From assembly GCA_028823075.1 (NCBI GenBank), contig JAPKCE010000083.1, positions 1 through 7,603 on the forward strand: a DNA stretch of 7,603 bases. The letters run 5' to 3'. The notes beneath the pieces were generated by a model. The model was given only the letters and a program-made list of their open reading frames with translations, ran no database searches and was not told the DNA's origin. This DNA comes from Myxococcota bacterium (GTDB lineage Bacteria > Myxococcota > UBA4151). Positions 1 through 7,202 of the stretch are shown in pieces (position 1 is the first letter of the stretch; every line of letters starts with the position of its first letter). Both the position numbers and the translations under genes were made by a program.

Positions 1-87
1 CTCGGGATTCACTTCGGTGGCCTATCGCCGGAAGATGGCTTTGACGGCCCCATCGAAGATTACGCGATCCAAATCTGGTGGGAGCCG
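1..87 (+). other. End of a possible GEVED-type domain
   Basis: Residues 1-29 precede the repeat array and do not fit the repeat pattern. They contain G-P-I-E-D-Y followed by alternating hydrophobics (A-I-Q-I-W-W). This resembles the G-E-V-E-D-Y-x-V-x-I ending of GEVED domains, which occur in large secreted bacterial proteins next to Ig-like and PKD repeats. Only the last strand or so is in the window, so the assignment rests on one short motif. It could instead be the end of another beta-sandwich domain. Confidence 0.4.
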
Positions 88-3000
88 CTAACTCACGCCC
101 CGGAAATCACCCCCATTGGCGACAAGGTAATTAGCGTCGGCGCTGTGCTTCAATTCACCGTAGAAGCCTCGGATGAAGACGAAGGTGAAGTCGTCAGTCT
201 TGGCATCACTAACCTGCCTCCAGGCGCTACTTTTAACGCTCAGACCGGGCTTTTTCGTTGGCAGCCGGCGGCAGGACAAGAAGGCGAGCACCAGGTCACC
301 TTTACGGCCACCGACAACGCCGACCCGCAACAAAGCGACGAAGAGACCGTCACGATTACCGTTAGTCGCGTTAATCAACCTCCGGTCGTGACCAGCACGC
401 CGGTGACCACGGCGACTAGCGGCCAACAATACAGCTACGATATTGACGCAACCGACCCGGATGGTGATGCGCTTACCTTCACGTTGCGCCGTAACCAATC
501 GCCTAACGGCGCCACCATAAATCGCACCACCGGCGTCGTGACCTGGACCCCGGGACCGGGTGACTCTGGTGAGATCGTCGGGTTTTCTGTGTTCGTACGG
601 GATGGCAACGGCGGTCTTACCCTACATTCGTGGCAGGTCGGAGTTGACGACGCACCGCCGGTTAATAACGCTCCGGTGATCACCTCGACTCCTCCGACTT
701 CGGCCGTCGTCGGCCAGCAGTTGGTGTACCAGGTCACCGCCACCGACCCCGACGGACATACCTTGAGCTACAGACTTACTCGCTGTCCTCAGGGTGCCAA
801 TATCAATGGCACAACGGGGCGTTTTACCTGGACCCCGAACAACAATGATTTGGGTGACCAGGTTAGCTGCGCTGTTATCGTTACCGACTCCCAGGGTTTA
901 GCGACTGCTCATATGATGACCATCTCGGTGCAGAACGAGCCGCCGCCCCCCAACGAGTTGCCACAGTTTACCACCCAACCCCCGCTCAACGCTGTGGTAG
1001 GCGGTAGTTATAGTTACGACGCTGATGCCACCGACCCCGAAGGCACGACGCTGCGCTTTTTCCTGCGGGATGCGCCCGATGGCGCCTCTGTTAATCCTAA
1101 CAGCGGTCTTATCCAGTGGCAGCCGAACCAAGCTCAACTTGGAAGCGAACAGGGTTTCACTTTAGTCGTTGAAGATGAAGGTGGCTTGCAGGCTCAACAG
1201 GCCTGGACGGTGGCCGTTTCGGACCAGGTAAATGGGGCGCCGATCGTAACCTCAAGCGCTCCGAACGAAGCCTTCGTTGGAGTTGAATACTTGTACCCTG
1301 TTATCGCCATCGATCCTGATGGCGACACTTTGACCTATACCTTGGACATGATCCGTTCGCCTCAAGGTGCGAGCATCGATGCCCAGGGCCGTGTGACTTG
1401 GACCCCGAGCAACGCCCAAATTGGCCAGGTGTTCGGCTTTCGTGTGGTTGTGACCGATAACAACGGCGCCGCAACTTTCCACGACTTCTCCGTGCAAGTT
1501 AGCGAGGAAGAGCCGCCCAACCGCAACCCTGTGATTAGCTCAACTCCGAGCACCCAAGCGAGCGTCGGCGAGCAATACACATACACGGTTGCAGCAACGG
1601 ACGCCGATGGCGACACGATGACTTTGAATGTCGTCGTTATGCCGCCGGGTGCCGAGCGCGTTGGCGCCATGGGCTTTCGTTGGACGCCAAGCGAAGCCCA
1701 GGCGGATGCTGCCCTGAGCTTTTCGATCACCGTTACCGACGGCAATGGCGGCAGCGCCGCGCAGGCTTGGATCGTGCGCGTTTCCGATGTTGAACCGCCG
1801 AACACTGCGCCTGAATTCACTTCAACCCCTGGTGTTCAGGCCGTCGAAGGAGAGCTTTATAGCTACCGGGCGACTTGGCGCGACGCCGAGGGACATGATG
1901 TTACTTTCCGCATGATTAGCGGTCCGGCGGGCATGCAGGCTCAGCCCGACGGACAGGTGAACTGGACTCCGGCCCAAGCTCAAGCGGGCAGCAGTCACGA
2001 GGCAGTTTTCGAATTGCGCGACAGCGAAGGAGCAACGACCGAACAGCGCGTGCAGATCAATGTACAGGCGGTCCAGCAAAACAATGCGCCGGTGTTTACC
2101 AGTCAAGCCCCGGGTCAAGCGACGGTCGGTCAGGCTTACACGTATCGCCCGACAGCTAGCGACCAAGACGGTGATTCGGTGAGCTTTACGATGGTCGAAG
2201 CACCGGCTGGTGCGCGCCTCGTACAAGGTGCGGTGGCGTGGGTCCCGAGCCAGGACCAAGGTGGTCAAGACCAAAGCTTCACGCTGCGCGCTAGCGACGG
2301 TAATGGTGGTGTTACCGACCAAACGTGGACGGTGCGCGTTAGCGAAGATGTTGGCAATCGCGCCCCAACGATAACTTCAACCCCCATCACCAGCGCGACG
2401 GTTGGCGTTCTCTACCGCTACCAGGTTACGGCCACAGACCCCGACGGTGACGCCTTAGTGTTTTTGCTGCCCCAGGATCAAAACCCGCCAGCTGGAATGA
2501 CCATCGATTTCAACACCGGGCTGATCAGTTGGACGCCGAGCCAGGCCCAGGGCAGCGCCAACCACCGGGTGGTGGTGGCGGTTTCTGACCCAGGTGGCCT
2601 TTGGGACGCTCAGGCATACCAAATCGGCGTTGGTGTGGTCGCCAACGGCGCCCCGACGATTACTTCCGAAGCACCGGCTACTGCTCAAGCGCAGCAGCAA
2701 TATGTTTATCAGGTCATCGCCAGCGACCCCGAGGGTGAAACCTTGCGCTTCTTTACCGATCCGGATCGTTGCCCGGCTGGTGCCACAATTCATGTGCTGA
2801 CGGGGCGCTTTACCTGGACCCCGAGCCTGGCCGACGCGGGGACGCGGGTGACCTGCGTCATCGGGGTGGTCGACCCGGCTGAAAACGCGGATGTGCAACA
2901 GATCAGCATCACCGTCGAAGGCGAAGCGGAGAACCGTGACCCGGTGATCAGTTCGCAACCGGCAACCACCGCAACCGAAGGAAGTCCTTATATTTACAAT

Positions 3001-6000
3001 ATTACCGCGGCCGACGCCGACGGTGACGAGTTGACTTATACTCTGGTGAGCGGCCCGCCGGGCTCGCGCATCATCCGTCGCGGTCCGGTCAACGGTGTGG
3101 TTTGGCTCGTGCCGCCAGGAAGCAACGGCAGCGATTTCGATTTCGAAGTTCGGGTCAGCGACGGCAACGGCGGCGTGACCTCTCAGAGTTGGACCGTGAC
3201 CGTGGGTAACGGTGATCCTAACCAGCCGCCGATCATTACTTCCAGCCCGGGCATCACAGCCTCGCCGGGCGTTGTTTATCAGTACCGAGTTCAGGCTTTT
3301 GATCTGGAACGAGAAGATTTAACTTATGCGCTCGACGCTGCGCCAGCCGGCGCGGCGATTAGTGATACGGGCAACATCACCTGGACGCCGACCCAAGGCC
3401 AAGCTGGTCAGAGTCTCGCTTTCCGCTTGTTGGTTTCTGACCCTCGCGGCGGCGAGGCGCGCCAAAATTGGGACGTGCGCGTGAGCGGTGAGCCACCTCC
3501 GCCGCCGAACAGCCCGCCGGTGATCGTCTCGGTCCCGGTGACTCAGGCTAGTGTTGGTCAAGGTTATACTTACAATGTGCTCGCCAACGATGACGATGGC
3601 GACCCGTTGTTTTGGGTGCTCCCTGCGGACCAAAACCCTCCGGCAGGGATGAGCATTAACGCGAGTACGGGAGCTATTTCTTGGACTCCGGGCGTGGTCG
3701 GCCGAGTGCAGGTCACGGTTGCTGTTACCGACGGTACGGCTTGGGCTGCCCAGCGCTTTGAGATCAGCGTTGATGACGGGCAAGCGAATCGGCCGCCGGT
3801 CTTTACCAGCAGCGCGCCTACCGAGGCTACCGCGGGTGAACGCCTGGAATACCAAGCCAGCGCCGAAGACCCCGACGGAGACAGTTTCCGATTTTCACTG
3901 ATGGGCGACAATTGCGCAGCGGGCATGACCATCAATGCGGTGACCGGGCAGTTTCTTTACACGCCGGCGCTCAATTTGATCGGCAGCACGGTGTCTTGTG
4001 TGATCGTGGTGGTGGACACCAATCAACTGGCAAATACTCAGAGTCTATCGATCCAGATCACCGACGGCAGCCCAGCCAATTATTCCCCGCTCATCACCTC
4101 GACACCGCTTGAGGCAGCCATCGTAGCTGAGCAATACCGTTATTCTGCGCAAGGTACCGACGAGGATGGCGACGAGTTGGCTTGGGTGCTGACGGCAGGA
4201 CCTGCAGGCGCCTTTATTGACGCTGGGACGGGTCTTTTGACTTGGACACCAGTAATCGAAGACCTTGGTAGCGCCTCCTTTGCCATCGAATTGCGAGATG
4301 GTCGCGGTGGTGTTCACAGGCAACAATGGGATATCGTTGTGAGCGAGGGGAATGTCGATAACGACCCGCCGAGGATCACCAGCACACCAGGGACCAGTGC
4401 TCGCGTGGGGCAGATTTACGGCTATACCCCAGTCGGCGTAGACCCCGACGGCGATGAGCTCAGTTGGCGCCTGTTGGAGTCTCCCCAAGGCGCCAGTATT
4501 AACGCTGAAACCGGTTCACTTAGTTGGATCCCTTCAGCACCGTTTGAAAATACTGACGTGGTGTTTCAAATCGAAGTTTCCGACGGCAACGCCAATGCGC
4601 GTCAGCGCTGGACTGTGCGTGTTGAGCCGCAAATTGGGGGCAACAATGCGCCGAGCATCACTGCTTCGCCAGCAACCCAGGTCTTCTTGGGTGATGACTA
4701 TAGCGTCGCGCTGAGCGCTCAAGATGCCGACAACGATCCCCTGAGTTGGCGTTTGGTCGCCGCTCCTCCGGGTACCGGCCTGACCAGTGTGGGAGCTATA
4801 ACGTGGCGTCCGAGTCTAGGCGACTTGGGTCAAACCTTCGCCTTCTCCGTCGAGGTCAGTGATGGTCGCGGCGGCAGCGACAGCCTCGCTTGGCAAGTCA
4901 GCGTGCCGAACAGGGCACCGGAGATTACTTCTGACCCGAGCACCAGCGCGGCTATTGGCGAGGCTTATGTCTACGCAGTGAGCGCAACCGATGAAGATTC
5001 GGGCCAGGCTTTGAGCTACCGACTTCTCCCCGGCGCCCCCGCTGGGATGCGCATTAACCCCACCGACGGACGTATCACCTGGGTTCCGAGCCCTGAGCAG
5101 GGCGGCGAGAATTTCCTAATTGTCGTGCGCGTTCAAGATACGCTCGGGTCCTTCGATGAGCAGAGTTGGCAGGTCGGTGTCGAAGTACCTGTCGAAAATA
5201 GTGCTCCCCAGATCACCGGAACTGCACCCGACTCGGCTACCGCCAACGAGCTTTATAGCCATGATTTCGATGCAACCGACGCCGACGGCGACGAGTTAGC
5301 TTGGCGCCTCGAAAGCGGCCCCGCAGGAATGACCATCGATAGAGATAGTGGTGTTCTTCGCTGGACCCCGTCTTTGGGGCAGGTTGGCCAGACCATCGCT
5401 TATGTGGTCATCGTCGAAGATGGTCGCGGCTTGTTCGACCGTGAAAATGTGCTTGTTCTCGTGGTTGTCGTGGCTAATGCGGCACCCGAATTTGGCAATC
5501 AACCCGAAACCACCGGCGTCGTCGATGAAGACTATCTGTTCCAACCTCGAGTCAGCGATGGAGATGGCGACCCGGTGAGCGTGGAACTTCTCTCGGCACC
5601 GCCCGCTGCTTCCTGCTCCGATGCAGCCTGCAACCGTTTGGACTGGACGCCTGATAGCGCCGGGACCTTTACCTTTCATCTCGTCGCTACCGATGACCGT
5701 GGTGCCAGCACTGAATTGCGCTGGAACGTGGTGGTCACCGAGCCGAGCCCAAACAGCGCACCCGTGTTCTCATCAGTTCCGGTTGTCGAAGCCCAGGTCG
5801 GTGTTGAATACAGCTATTCGGCGAGTGCTCGTGACGCTGACGGTGATGATCTGGTGTTCAGTTTAGCAGCGCTTAGTCCGTTGAGCATGGAGATCGATGC
5901 GCAAAGCGGTTTGATCACTTGGACCGCGGCCGCAGATGAGGCGGGCGAGAATAATGTGGTGGTCCAAGTCAGTGATGGCCGCGGCGGTTCGGATCTGCAA

Positions 6001-7002
6001 AGCTTCATCATCGTCGTCGTCGACGAAGATCTCAACCGCCCACCTCAGGTGACCAGCGAAGCGATTACCACGGCGGTTGTCTTTACCCCCTACGAGTACC
6101 GTATCCGCGCCTTTGACCCGGATGAAGATGACAGCTTGAGCTTCGAGCTTAAAGCAGGGCCGGGCGGCATGAGCCTTTCGGACATCGGCTTGGTGGAATG
6201 GATGCCGCCGGTGGAGTCAGCCGACCAAGCTGTGTTGGTGCAGGTCGAGATTAGCGACGGTGAGGCAGCTGTGCTGCATAGTTGGGTCATCGAGGTCAGC
6301 GCCGATGGCGATCTTGACCCGGTCGCCGACGCCGGCTTTGATCGGACGGTCGACCCCGGTGTGATCGAACTCGATGGTAGCGCAAGTCGTGACCCGATGG
6401 CGGGTGAATTAAGCTACCTTTGGGCTTTCGTCGAAGGCCCGAGTGAGGCGCTTATCGACGACACTTCTCTGCAGATCGCTACGGTCGAATTACTGTATCC
6501 GGGTGAGTACCGTTTCAAACTGACGGTCACCGGAAGTGGCGACCGCAGCGGCGAAGACGAGGTCGTTATCAGTGTGCGATATGGTGGGCCTATCGCCATT
6601 GCCGGTGAGGACCAGCGCATCGAATTCTCGGCCACGGGTGAGCCGGTGGCCGTGACCTTGGCGGGAGAAGCCATCGTTCTCGACAGCGACAATGCGCTTT
6701 TCGATTGGCGCCAGGTTGGTGGCCCTGAAGTCGTGCTCGACGGCTCTGGCGGCGCGGCGCCAACCTTTAAAGCGACCGATCCCGGTCTGTACATCTTTGA
6801 ACTGCGAGTTAGCGATGGTGAACTTACCAGCGTTCCCGATTCGGTCGTGATCTCGGTGGTTGAGTCCGATCAAGATTCAGCCGCTAATTGGGGTGTCGAT
6901 GAGACAGCTTGCGGTTGTGCGGGTTCGCCCTTTGGCGATGCGGCTTGGCTGCTCTTCTTACTGCCGGCTTTACGCCGCCGCCGCCGTTCGTCGGCGGTCT
7001 AA
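1..7002 (+). CDS. Giant Ig/cadherin-like repeat surface protein with MYXO-CTERM-type anchor (5' partial)
   Basis: This is the C-terminal 2,333 residues of a very large exported protein; the frame has no stop back to base 1, so the true start is upstream. Residues 1-29 resemble the end of a GEVED-type domain. Residues 32-2103 are 22 tandem repeats of the He_PIG (putative Ig) / cadherin-like class. Residues 2104-2288 are two PKD/REJ-like domains, and residues 2302-2333 are a sorting tail with Cys-Gly-Cys, a hydrophobic stretch and five Arg. The family as known is extracellular, calcium-stabilised and often adhesive; here a stiff cell-surface rod or adhesin is inferred and no ligand can be named. 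No catalytic domain is visible. The protein is acidic, almost lysine-free (4 Lys) and has only 10 Cys, all in close or matched pairs. It is probably the last gene of its transcript, since a terminator-like hairpin follows the stop. The domain class is secure; the function is not. Confidence 0.93.
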   Translation, partial: LGIHFGGLSPEDGFDGPIEDYAIQIWWEPLTHAPEITPIGDKVISVGAVLQFTVEASDEDEGEVVSLGITNLPPGATFNAQTGLFRWQPAAGQEGEHQVTFTATDNADPQQSDEETVTITVSRVNQPPVVTSTPVTTATSGQQYSYDIDATDPDGDALTFTLRRNQSPNGATINRTTGVVTWTPGPGDSGEIVGFSVFVRDGNGGLTLHSWQVGVDDAPPVNNAPVITSTPPTSAVVGQQLVYQVTATDPDGHTLSYRLTRCPQGANINGTTGRFTWTPNNNDLGDQVSCAVIVTDSQGLATAHMMTISVQNEPPPPNELPQFTTQPPLNAVVGGSYSYDADATDPEGTTLRFFLRDAPDGASVNPNSGLIQWQPNQAQLGSEQGFTLVVEDEGGLQAQQAWTVAVSDQVNGAPIVTSSAPNEAFVGVEYLYPVIAIDPDGDTLTYTLDMIRSPQGASIDAQGRVTWTPSNAQIGQVFGFRVVVTDNNGAATFHDFSVQVSEEEPPNRNPVISSTPSTQASVGEQYTYTVAATDADGDTMTLNVVVMPPGAERVGAMGFRWTPSEAQADAALSFSITVTDGNGGSAAQAWIVRVSDVEPPNTAPEFTSTPGVQAVEGELYSYRATWRDAEGHDVTFRMISGPAGMQAQPDGQVNWTPAQAQAGSSHEAVFELRDSEGATTEQRVQINVQAVQQNNAPVFTSQAPGQATVGQAYTYRPTASDQDGDSVSFTMVEAPAGARLVQGAVAWVPSQDQGGQDQSFTLRASDGNGGVTDQTWTVRVSEDVGNRAPTITSTPITSATVGVLYRYQVTATDPDGDALVFLLPQDQNPPAGMTIDFNTGLISWTPSQAQGSANHRVVVAVSDPGGLWDAQAYQIGVGVVANGAPTITSEAPATAQAQQQYVYQVIASDPEGETLRFFTDPDRCPAGATIHVLTGRFTWTPSLADAGTRVTCVIGVVDPAENADVQQISITVEGEAENRDPVISSQPATTATEGSPYIYNITAADADGDELTYTLVSGPPGSRIIRRGPVNGVVWLVPPGSNGSDFDFEVRVSDGNGGVTSQSWTVTVGNGDPNQPPIITSSPGITASPGVVYQYRVQAFDLEREDLTYALDAAPAGAAISDTGNITWTPTQGQAGQSLAFRLLVSDPRGGEARQNWDVRVSGEPPPPPNSPPVIVSVPVTQASVGQGYTYNVLANDDDGDPLFWVLPADQNPPAGMSINASTGAISWTPGVVGRVQVTVAVTDGTAWAAQRFEISVDDGQANRPPVFTSSAPTEATAGERLEYQASAEDPDGDSFRFSLMGDNCAAGMTINAVTGQFLYTPALNLIGSTVSCVIVVVDTNQLANTQSLSIQITDGSPANYSPLITSTPLEAAIVAEQYRYSAQGTDEDGDELAWVLTAGPAGAFIDAGTGLLTWTPVIEDLGSASFAIELRDGRGGVHRQQWDIVVSEGNVDNDPPRITSTPGTSARVGQIYGYTPVGVDPDGDELSWRLLESPQGASINAETGSLSWIPSAPFENTDVVFQIEVSDGNANARQRWTVRVEPQIGGNNAPSITASPATQVFLGDDYSVALSAQDADNDPLSWRLVAAPPGTGLTSVGAITWRPSLGDLGQTFAFSVEVSDGRGGSDSLAWQVSVPNRAPEITSDPSTSAAIGEAYVYAVSATDEDSGQALSYRLLPGAPAGMRINPTDGRITWVPSPEQGGENFLIVVRVQDTLGSFDEQSWQVGVEVPVENSAPQITGTAPDSATANELYSHDFDATDADGDELAWRLESGPAGMTIDRDSGVLRWTPSLGQVGQTIAYVVIVEDGRGLFDRENVLVLVVVVANAAPEFGNQPETTGVVDEDYLFQPRVSDGDGDPVSVELLSAPPAASCSDAACNRLDWTPDSAGTFTFHLVATDDRGASTELRWNVVVTEPSPNSAPVFSSVPVVEAQVGVEYSYSASARDADGDDLVFSLAALSPLSMEIDAQSGLITWTAAADEAGENNVVVQVSDGRGGSDLQSFIIVVVDEDLNRPPQVTSEAITTAVVFTPYEYRIRAFDPDEDDSLSFELKAGPGGMSLSDIGLVEWMPPVESADQAVLVQVEISDGEAAVLHSWVIEVSADGDLDPVADAGFDRTVDPGVIELDGSASRDPMAGELSYLWAFVEGPSEALIDDTSLQIATVELLYPGEYRFKLTVTGSGDRSGEDEVVISVRYGGPIAIAGEDQRIEFSATGEPVAVTLAGEAIVLDSDNALFDWRQVGGPEVVLDGSGGAAPTFKATDPGLYIFELRVSDGELTSVPDSVVISVVESDQDSAANWGVDETACGCAGSPFGDAAWLLFLLPALRRRRRSSAV
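373..951 (+). repeat. Two-repeat unit A (R1-R2), second repeat with Cys pair
   Basis: R1 has an extended loop before its P-x-G-A turn (R-R-N-Q-S-P-N-G-A). R2 carries Cys at window residues 262 (base 784) and 290 (base 868), 28 apart. The first Cys precedes P-Q-G-A; the second sits in the V-S-C-A-V strand. R2 also lacks the Trp seen in the last strand of most repeats and ends in M-T-I-S-V. The same pair of features recurs in units B and C. A disulfide within R2 is inferred from position, since two extra Cys at matched places in a secreted beta-sandwich usually bond. Confidence 0.7.
2356..2931 (+). repeat. Two-repeat unit B (R8-R9), second repeat with Cys pair
   Basis: R8 carries the long loop L-P-Q-D-Q-N-P-P-A-G-M, nearly the same as in R12. 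R9 carries Cys at residues 924 (base 2770) and 952 (base 2854), again 28 apart, in D-R-C-P-A-G-A and V-T-C-V-I. R9 ends Q-I-S-I-T-V without the usual Trp. At the DNA level R9 shares a 25-base stretch with R2 (2800-2824 against 814-838) with a single mismatch, which points to common descent of these two units rather than independent gain of cysteines. Confidence 0.75.
3508..4077 (+). repeat. Two-repeat unit C (R12-R13), second repeat with Cys pair
   Basis: R12 carries L-P-A-D-Q-N-P-P-A-G-M, matching R8 in all but one residue of that loop. R13 carries Cys at residues 1305 (base 3913) and 1333 (base 3997), 28 apart, in D-N-C-A-A-G-M and V-S-C-V-I. R13 ends S-L-S-I-Q-I without Trp, and its T-W-T-P is replaced by L-Y-T-P. 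The order (long-loop repeat, then Cys-pair repeat) is the same as in units A and B. It is more diverged at DNA level than unit B is from unit A within the shared core. Confidence 0.75.
6310..6582 (+). other. PKD/REJ-like domain 1
   Basis: Residues 2104-2194 leave the repeat pattern and show the PKD-family signature: P-V-A-D-A-G near the start, L-D-G-S-A-S-R-D-P, then S-Y-L-W-A-F, and Y-P-G-E-Y-R-F-K-L-T-V-T before a final V-V-I-S-V strand. This matches the bacterial PKD and related REJ/K319-type beta-sandwich found near the C-terminus of large surface proteins. It is probably a stalk or spacer between the repeat rod and the membrane anchor. Confidence 0.8.
6583..6864 (+). other. PKD/REJ-like domain 2 (diverged)
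   Basis: Residues 2195-2288 repeat the layout of the preceding domain with lower similarity: P-I-A-I-A-G-E-D-Q at the start, L-D-S-D-N-A in place of D-G-S-x-S, F-D-W-R-Q-V-G-G-P in the Trp strand, and D-P-G-L-Y-I-F-E-L-R-V-S-D-G, ending V-V-I-S-V-V. The W-x-Q-x-x-G-P motif is typical of the REJ/K319-like relatives of PKD. It is followed directly by a short acidic linker and the sorting tail. Confidence 0.7.
6904..6999 (+). other. MYXO-CTERM-like C-terminal sorting signal
   Basis: The last 32 residues start with T-A-C-G-C-A-G-S, continue with a short hydrophobic segment (A-A-W-L-L-F-L-L-P-A-L) and end with five Arg followed by S-S-A-V. Cys followed by a membrane segment and an Arg cluster at the very C-terminus is the plan of MYXO-CTERM tails. 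Those are known from Myxococcota and relatives and are attributed to processing by myxosortase-type intramembrane proteases, with the Cys region thought to be retained and modified. The hydrophobic stretch is short (about 11-14 residues) but suits this class. No sorting protease is encoded in the window. Confidence 0.8.
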
Positions 7003-7043
7003 AGCGATAAGCCGAGCGAGGCGAAAAATAAGCGCATGATAAA

Positions 7044-7071
7044 GCCTTTTATGGCGATAAGGCGCATTTTT
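7044..7071 (+). terminator. Probable Rho-independent terminator of the repeat-protein gene
   Basis: GCCTT (7044-7048) pairs with AAGGC (7059-7063). Skipping a two-base TT bulge, AT (7051-7052) pairs with AT (7057-7058), closing a GGCG loop. Five T follow at 7067-7071, three bases past the stem. It lies 41 bases after the stop. Outer arms AAAAAT-AA-GCGC (7024-7035) and GCGC-ATTTTT (7062-7071) offer an alternative fold that could also act on the opposite strand. The stem is modest, so strength is uncertain. Confidence 0.45.
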
Positions 7072-7092
7072 CTAAGTTAGCATTAGGGGTCG

Positions 7093-7106
7093 AGACAGGC
7101 GTGTCT
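7093..7106. repeat. Perfect short inverted repeat AGACA-GGCG-TGTCT
   Basis: Five-base arms (7093-7097 and 7102-7106) flank a four-base spacer. It sits between the putative terminator and the shell-protein gene, where an operator or promoter-proximal RNA hairpin could lie. Arms of five bases can arise by chance, so no regulator is proposed. Confidence 0.3.
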
Positions 7107-7176
7107 TTAGTTGGCAAACCCGTCAAAACGCGCCCCCCCTTTGAGGAAAGTTAAAAGCAAGCTAAGGGGCATGCAA

Positions 7177-7190
7177 CGACCGCTAGGTCG
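7177..7190 (+). repeat. Inverted repeat CGACC-GCTA-GGTCG just before the RBS
   Basis: Perfect five-base, GC-rich arms (7177-7181 and 7186-7190) around a GCTA loop would form a stable small RNA hairpin. It ends eight bases before the GGAG of the shell-protein gene and 18 bases before its start codon. It may shape translation initiation or mark an operator. It does not cover the ribosome binding site itself, so simple occlusion is unlikely. Confidence 0.35.
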
Positions 7191-7198
7191 AGCCTATT

Positions 7199-7202
7199 GG
7201 AG
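7199..7202 (+). promoter_or_regulatory. Shine-Dalgarno site that fixes a TTG start
   Basis: GGAG lies six bases before the TTG at 7209, an ideal spacing. It decides the start of the shell-protein gene in favour of this TTG. The upstream in-frame TTG (7197) overlaps the site, and the first in-frame ATG (7245) would remove the first 12 residues, which match the family. Confidence 0.75.

Larger units (their letters stand above)
94..6309 (+). repeat. Array of 22 Ig/cadherin-like protein repeats (R0-R21)
   Basis: The repeats begin at bases 94, 373, 664, 952, 1231, 1519, 1801, 2080, 2356, 2644, 2932, 3220, 3508, 3787, 4078, 4360, 4642, 4909, 5197, 5476, 5752 and 6034, and are 89-97 residues each. 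The consensus runs N-x-x-P-x-I-T-S-x-P, then V-G-x-x-Y-x-Y-x-V, A-x-D-x-D-G-D-x-L, P-x-G-A-x-I, T-G-x-x-T-W-T-P, and Q-x-W-x-V-x-V at the end. The first repeat (94-372) is of a slightly different subtype, with I-G-D-K near its start and V-T-I-T-V at its end. Short acidic or proline-rich linkers join several units. The D-x-D-G-D loop is the usual calcium-binding feature of cadherin-like domains; calcium binding here is inferred. DNA copies differ widely at synonymous sites, so most duplications are old and diversified. Confidence 0.9.

Noticed and set aside
145..147. GTG at 145 as the start of the large protein
   Set aside because: The same frame is open back to base 1 and encodes sensible domain sequence, GTG 145 lies inside the first strands of a repeat, and there is no ribosome binding site or signal peptide.
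94..6309. CRISPR array or DNA satellite suggested by regular periodicity of about 280 bases
   Set aside because: The period matches a protein repeat of 89-97 residues, the DNA copies are strongly diverged at third positions, and there are no short identical repeats with unique spacers.
88..6873. Many minus-strand and off-frame ORFs of 60-180 codons within the large gene (for example 1362-1820, 1822-2322 and 3319-3855 on the minus strand)
   Set aside because: They lie entirely within a well-supported coding frame, have low-complexity shadow composition mirroring the repeats, and show no recognisable domain.
7112..7128. Possible sigma-54 promoter from TGGCA at 7112
   Set aside because: There is no GC element at the required distance, so the match is only half a site.
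7133..7139. Run of seven C as a phase-variation tract
   Set aside because: The run is short, lies about 70 bases before the start codon, and is not placed between recognisable promoter boxes.
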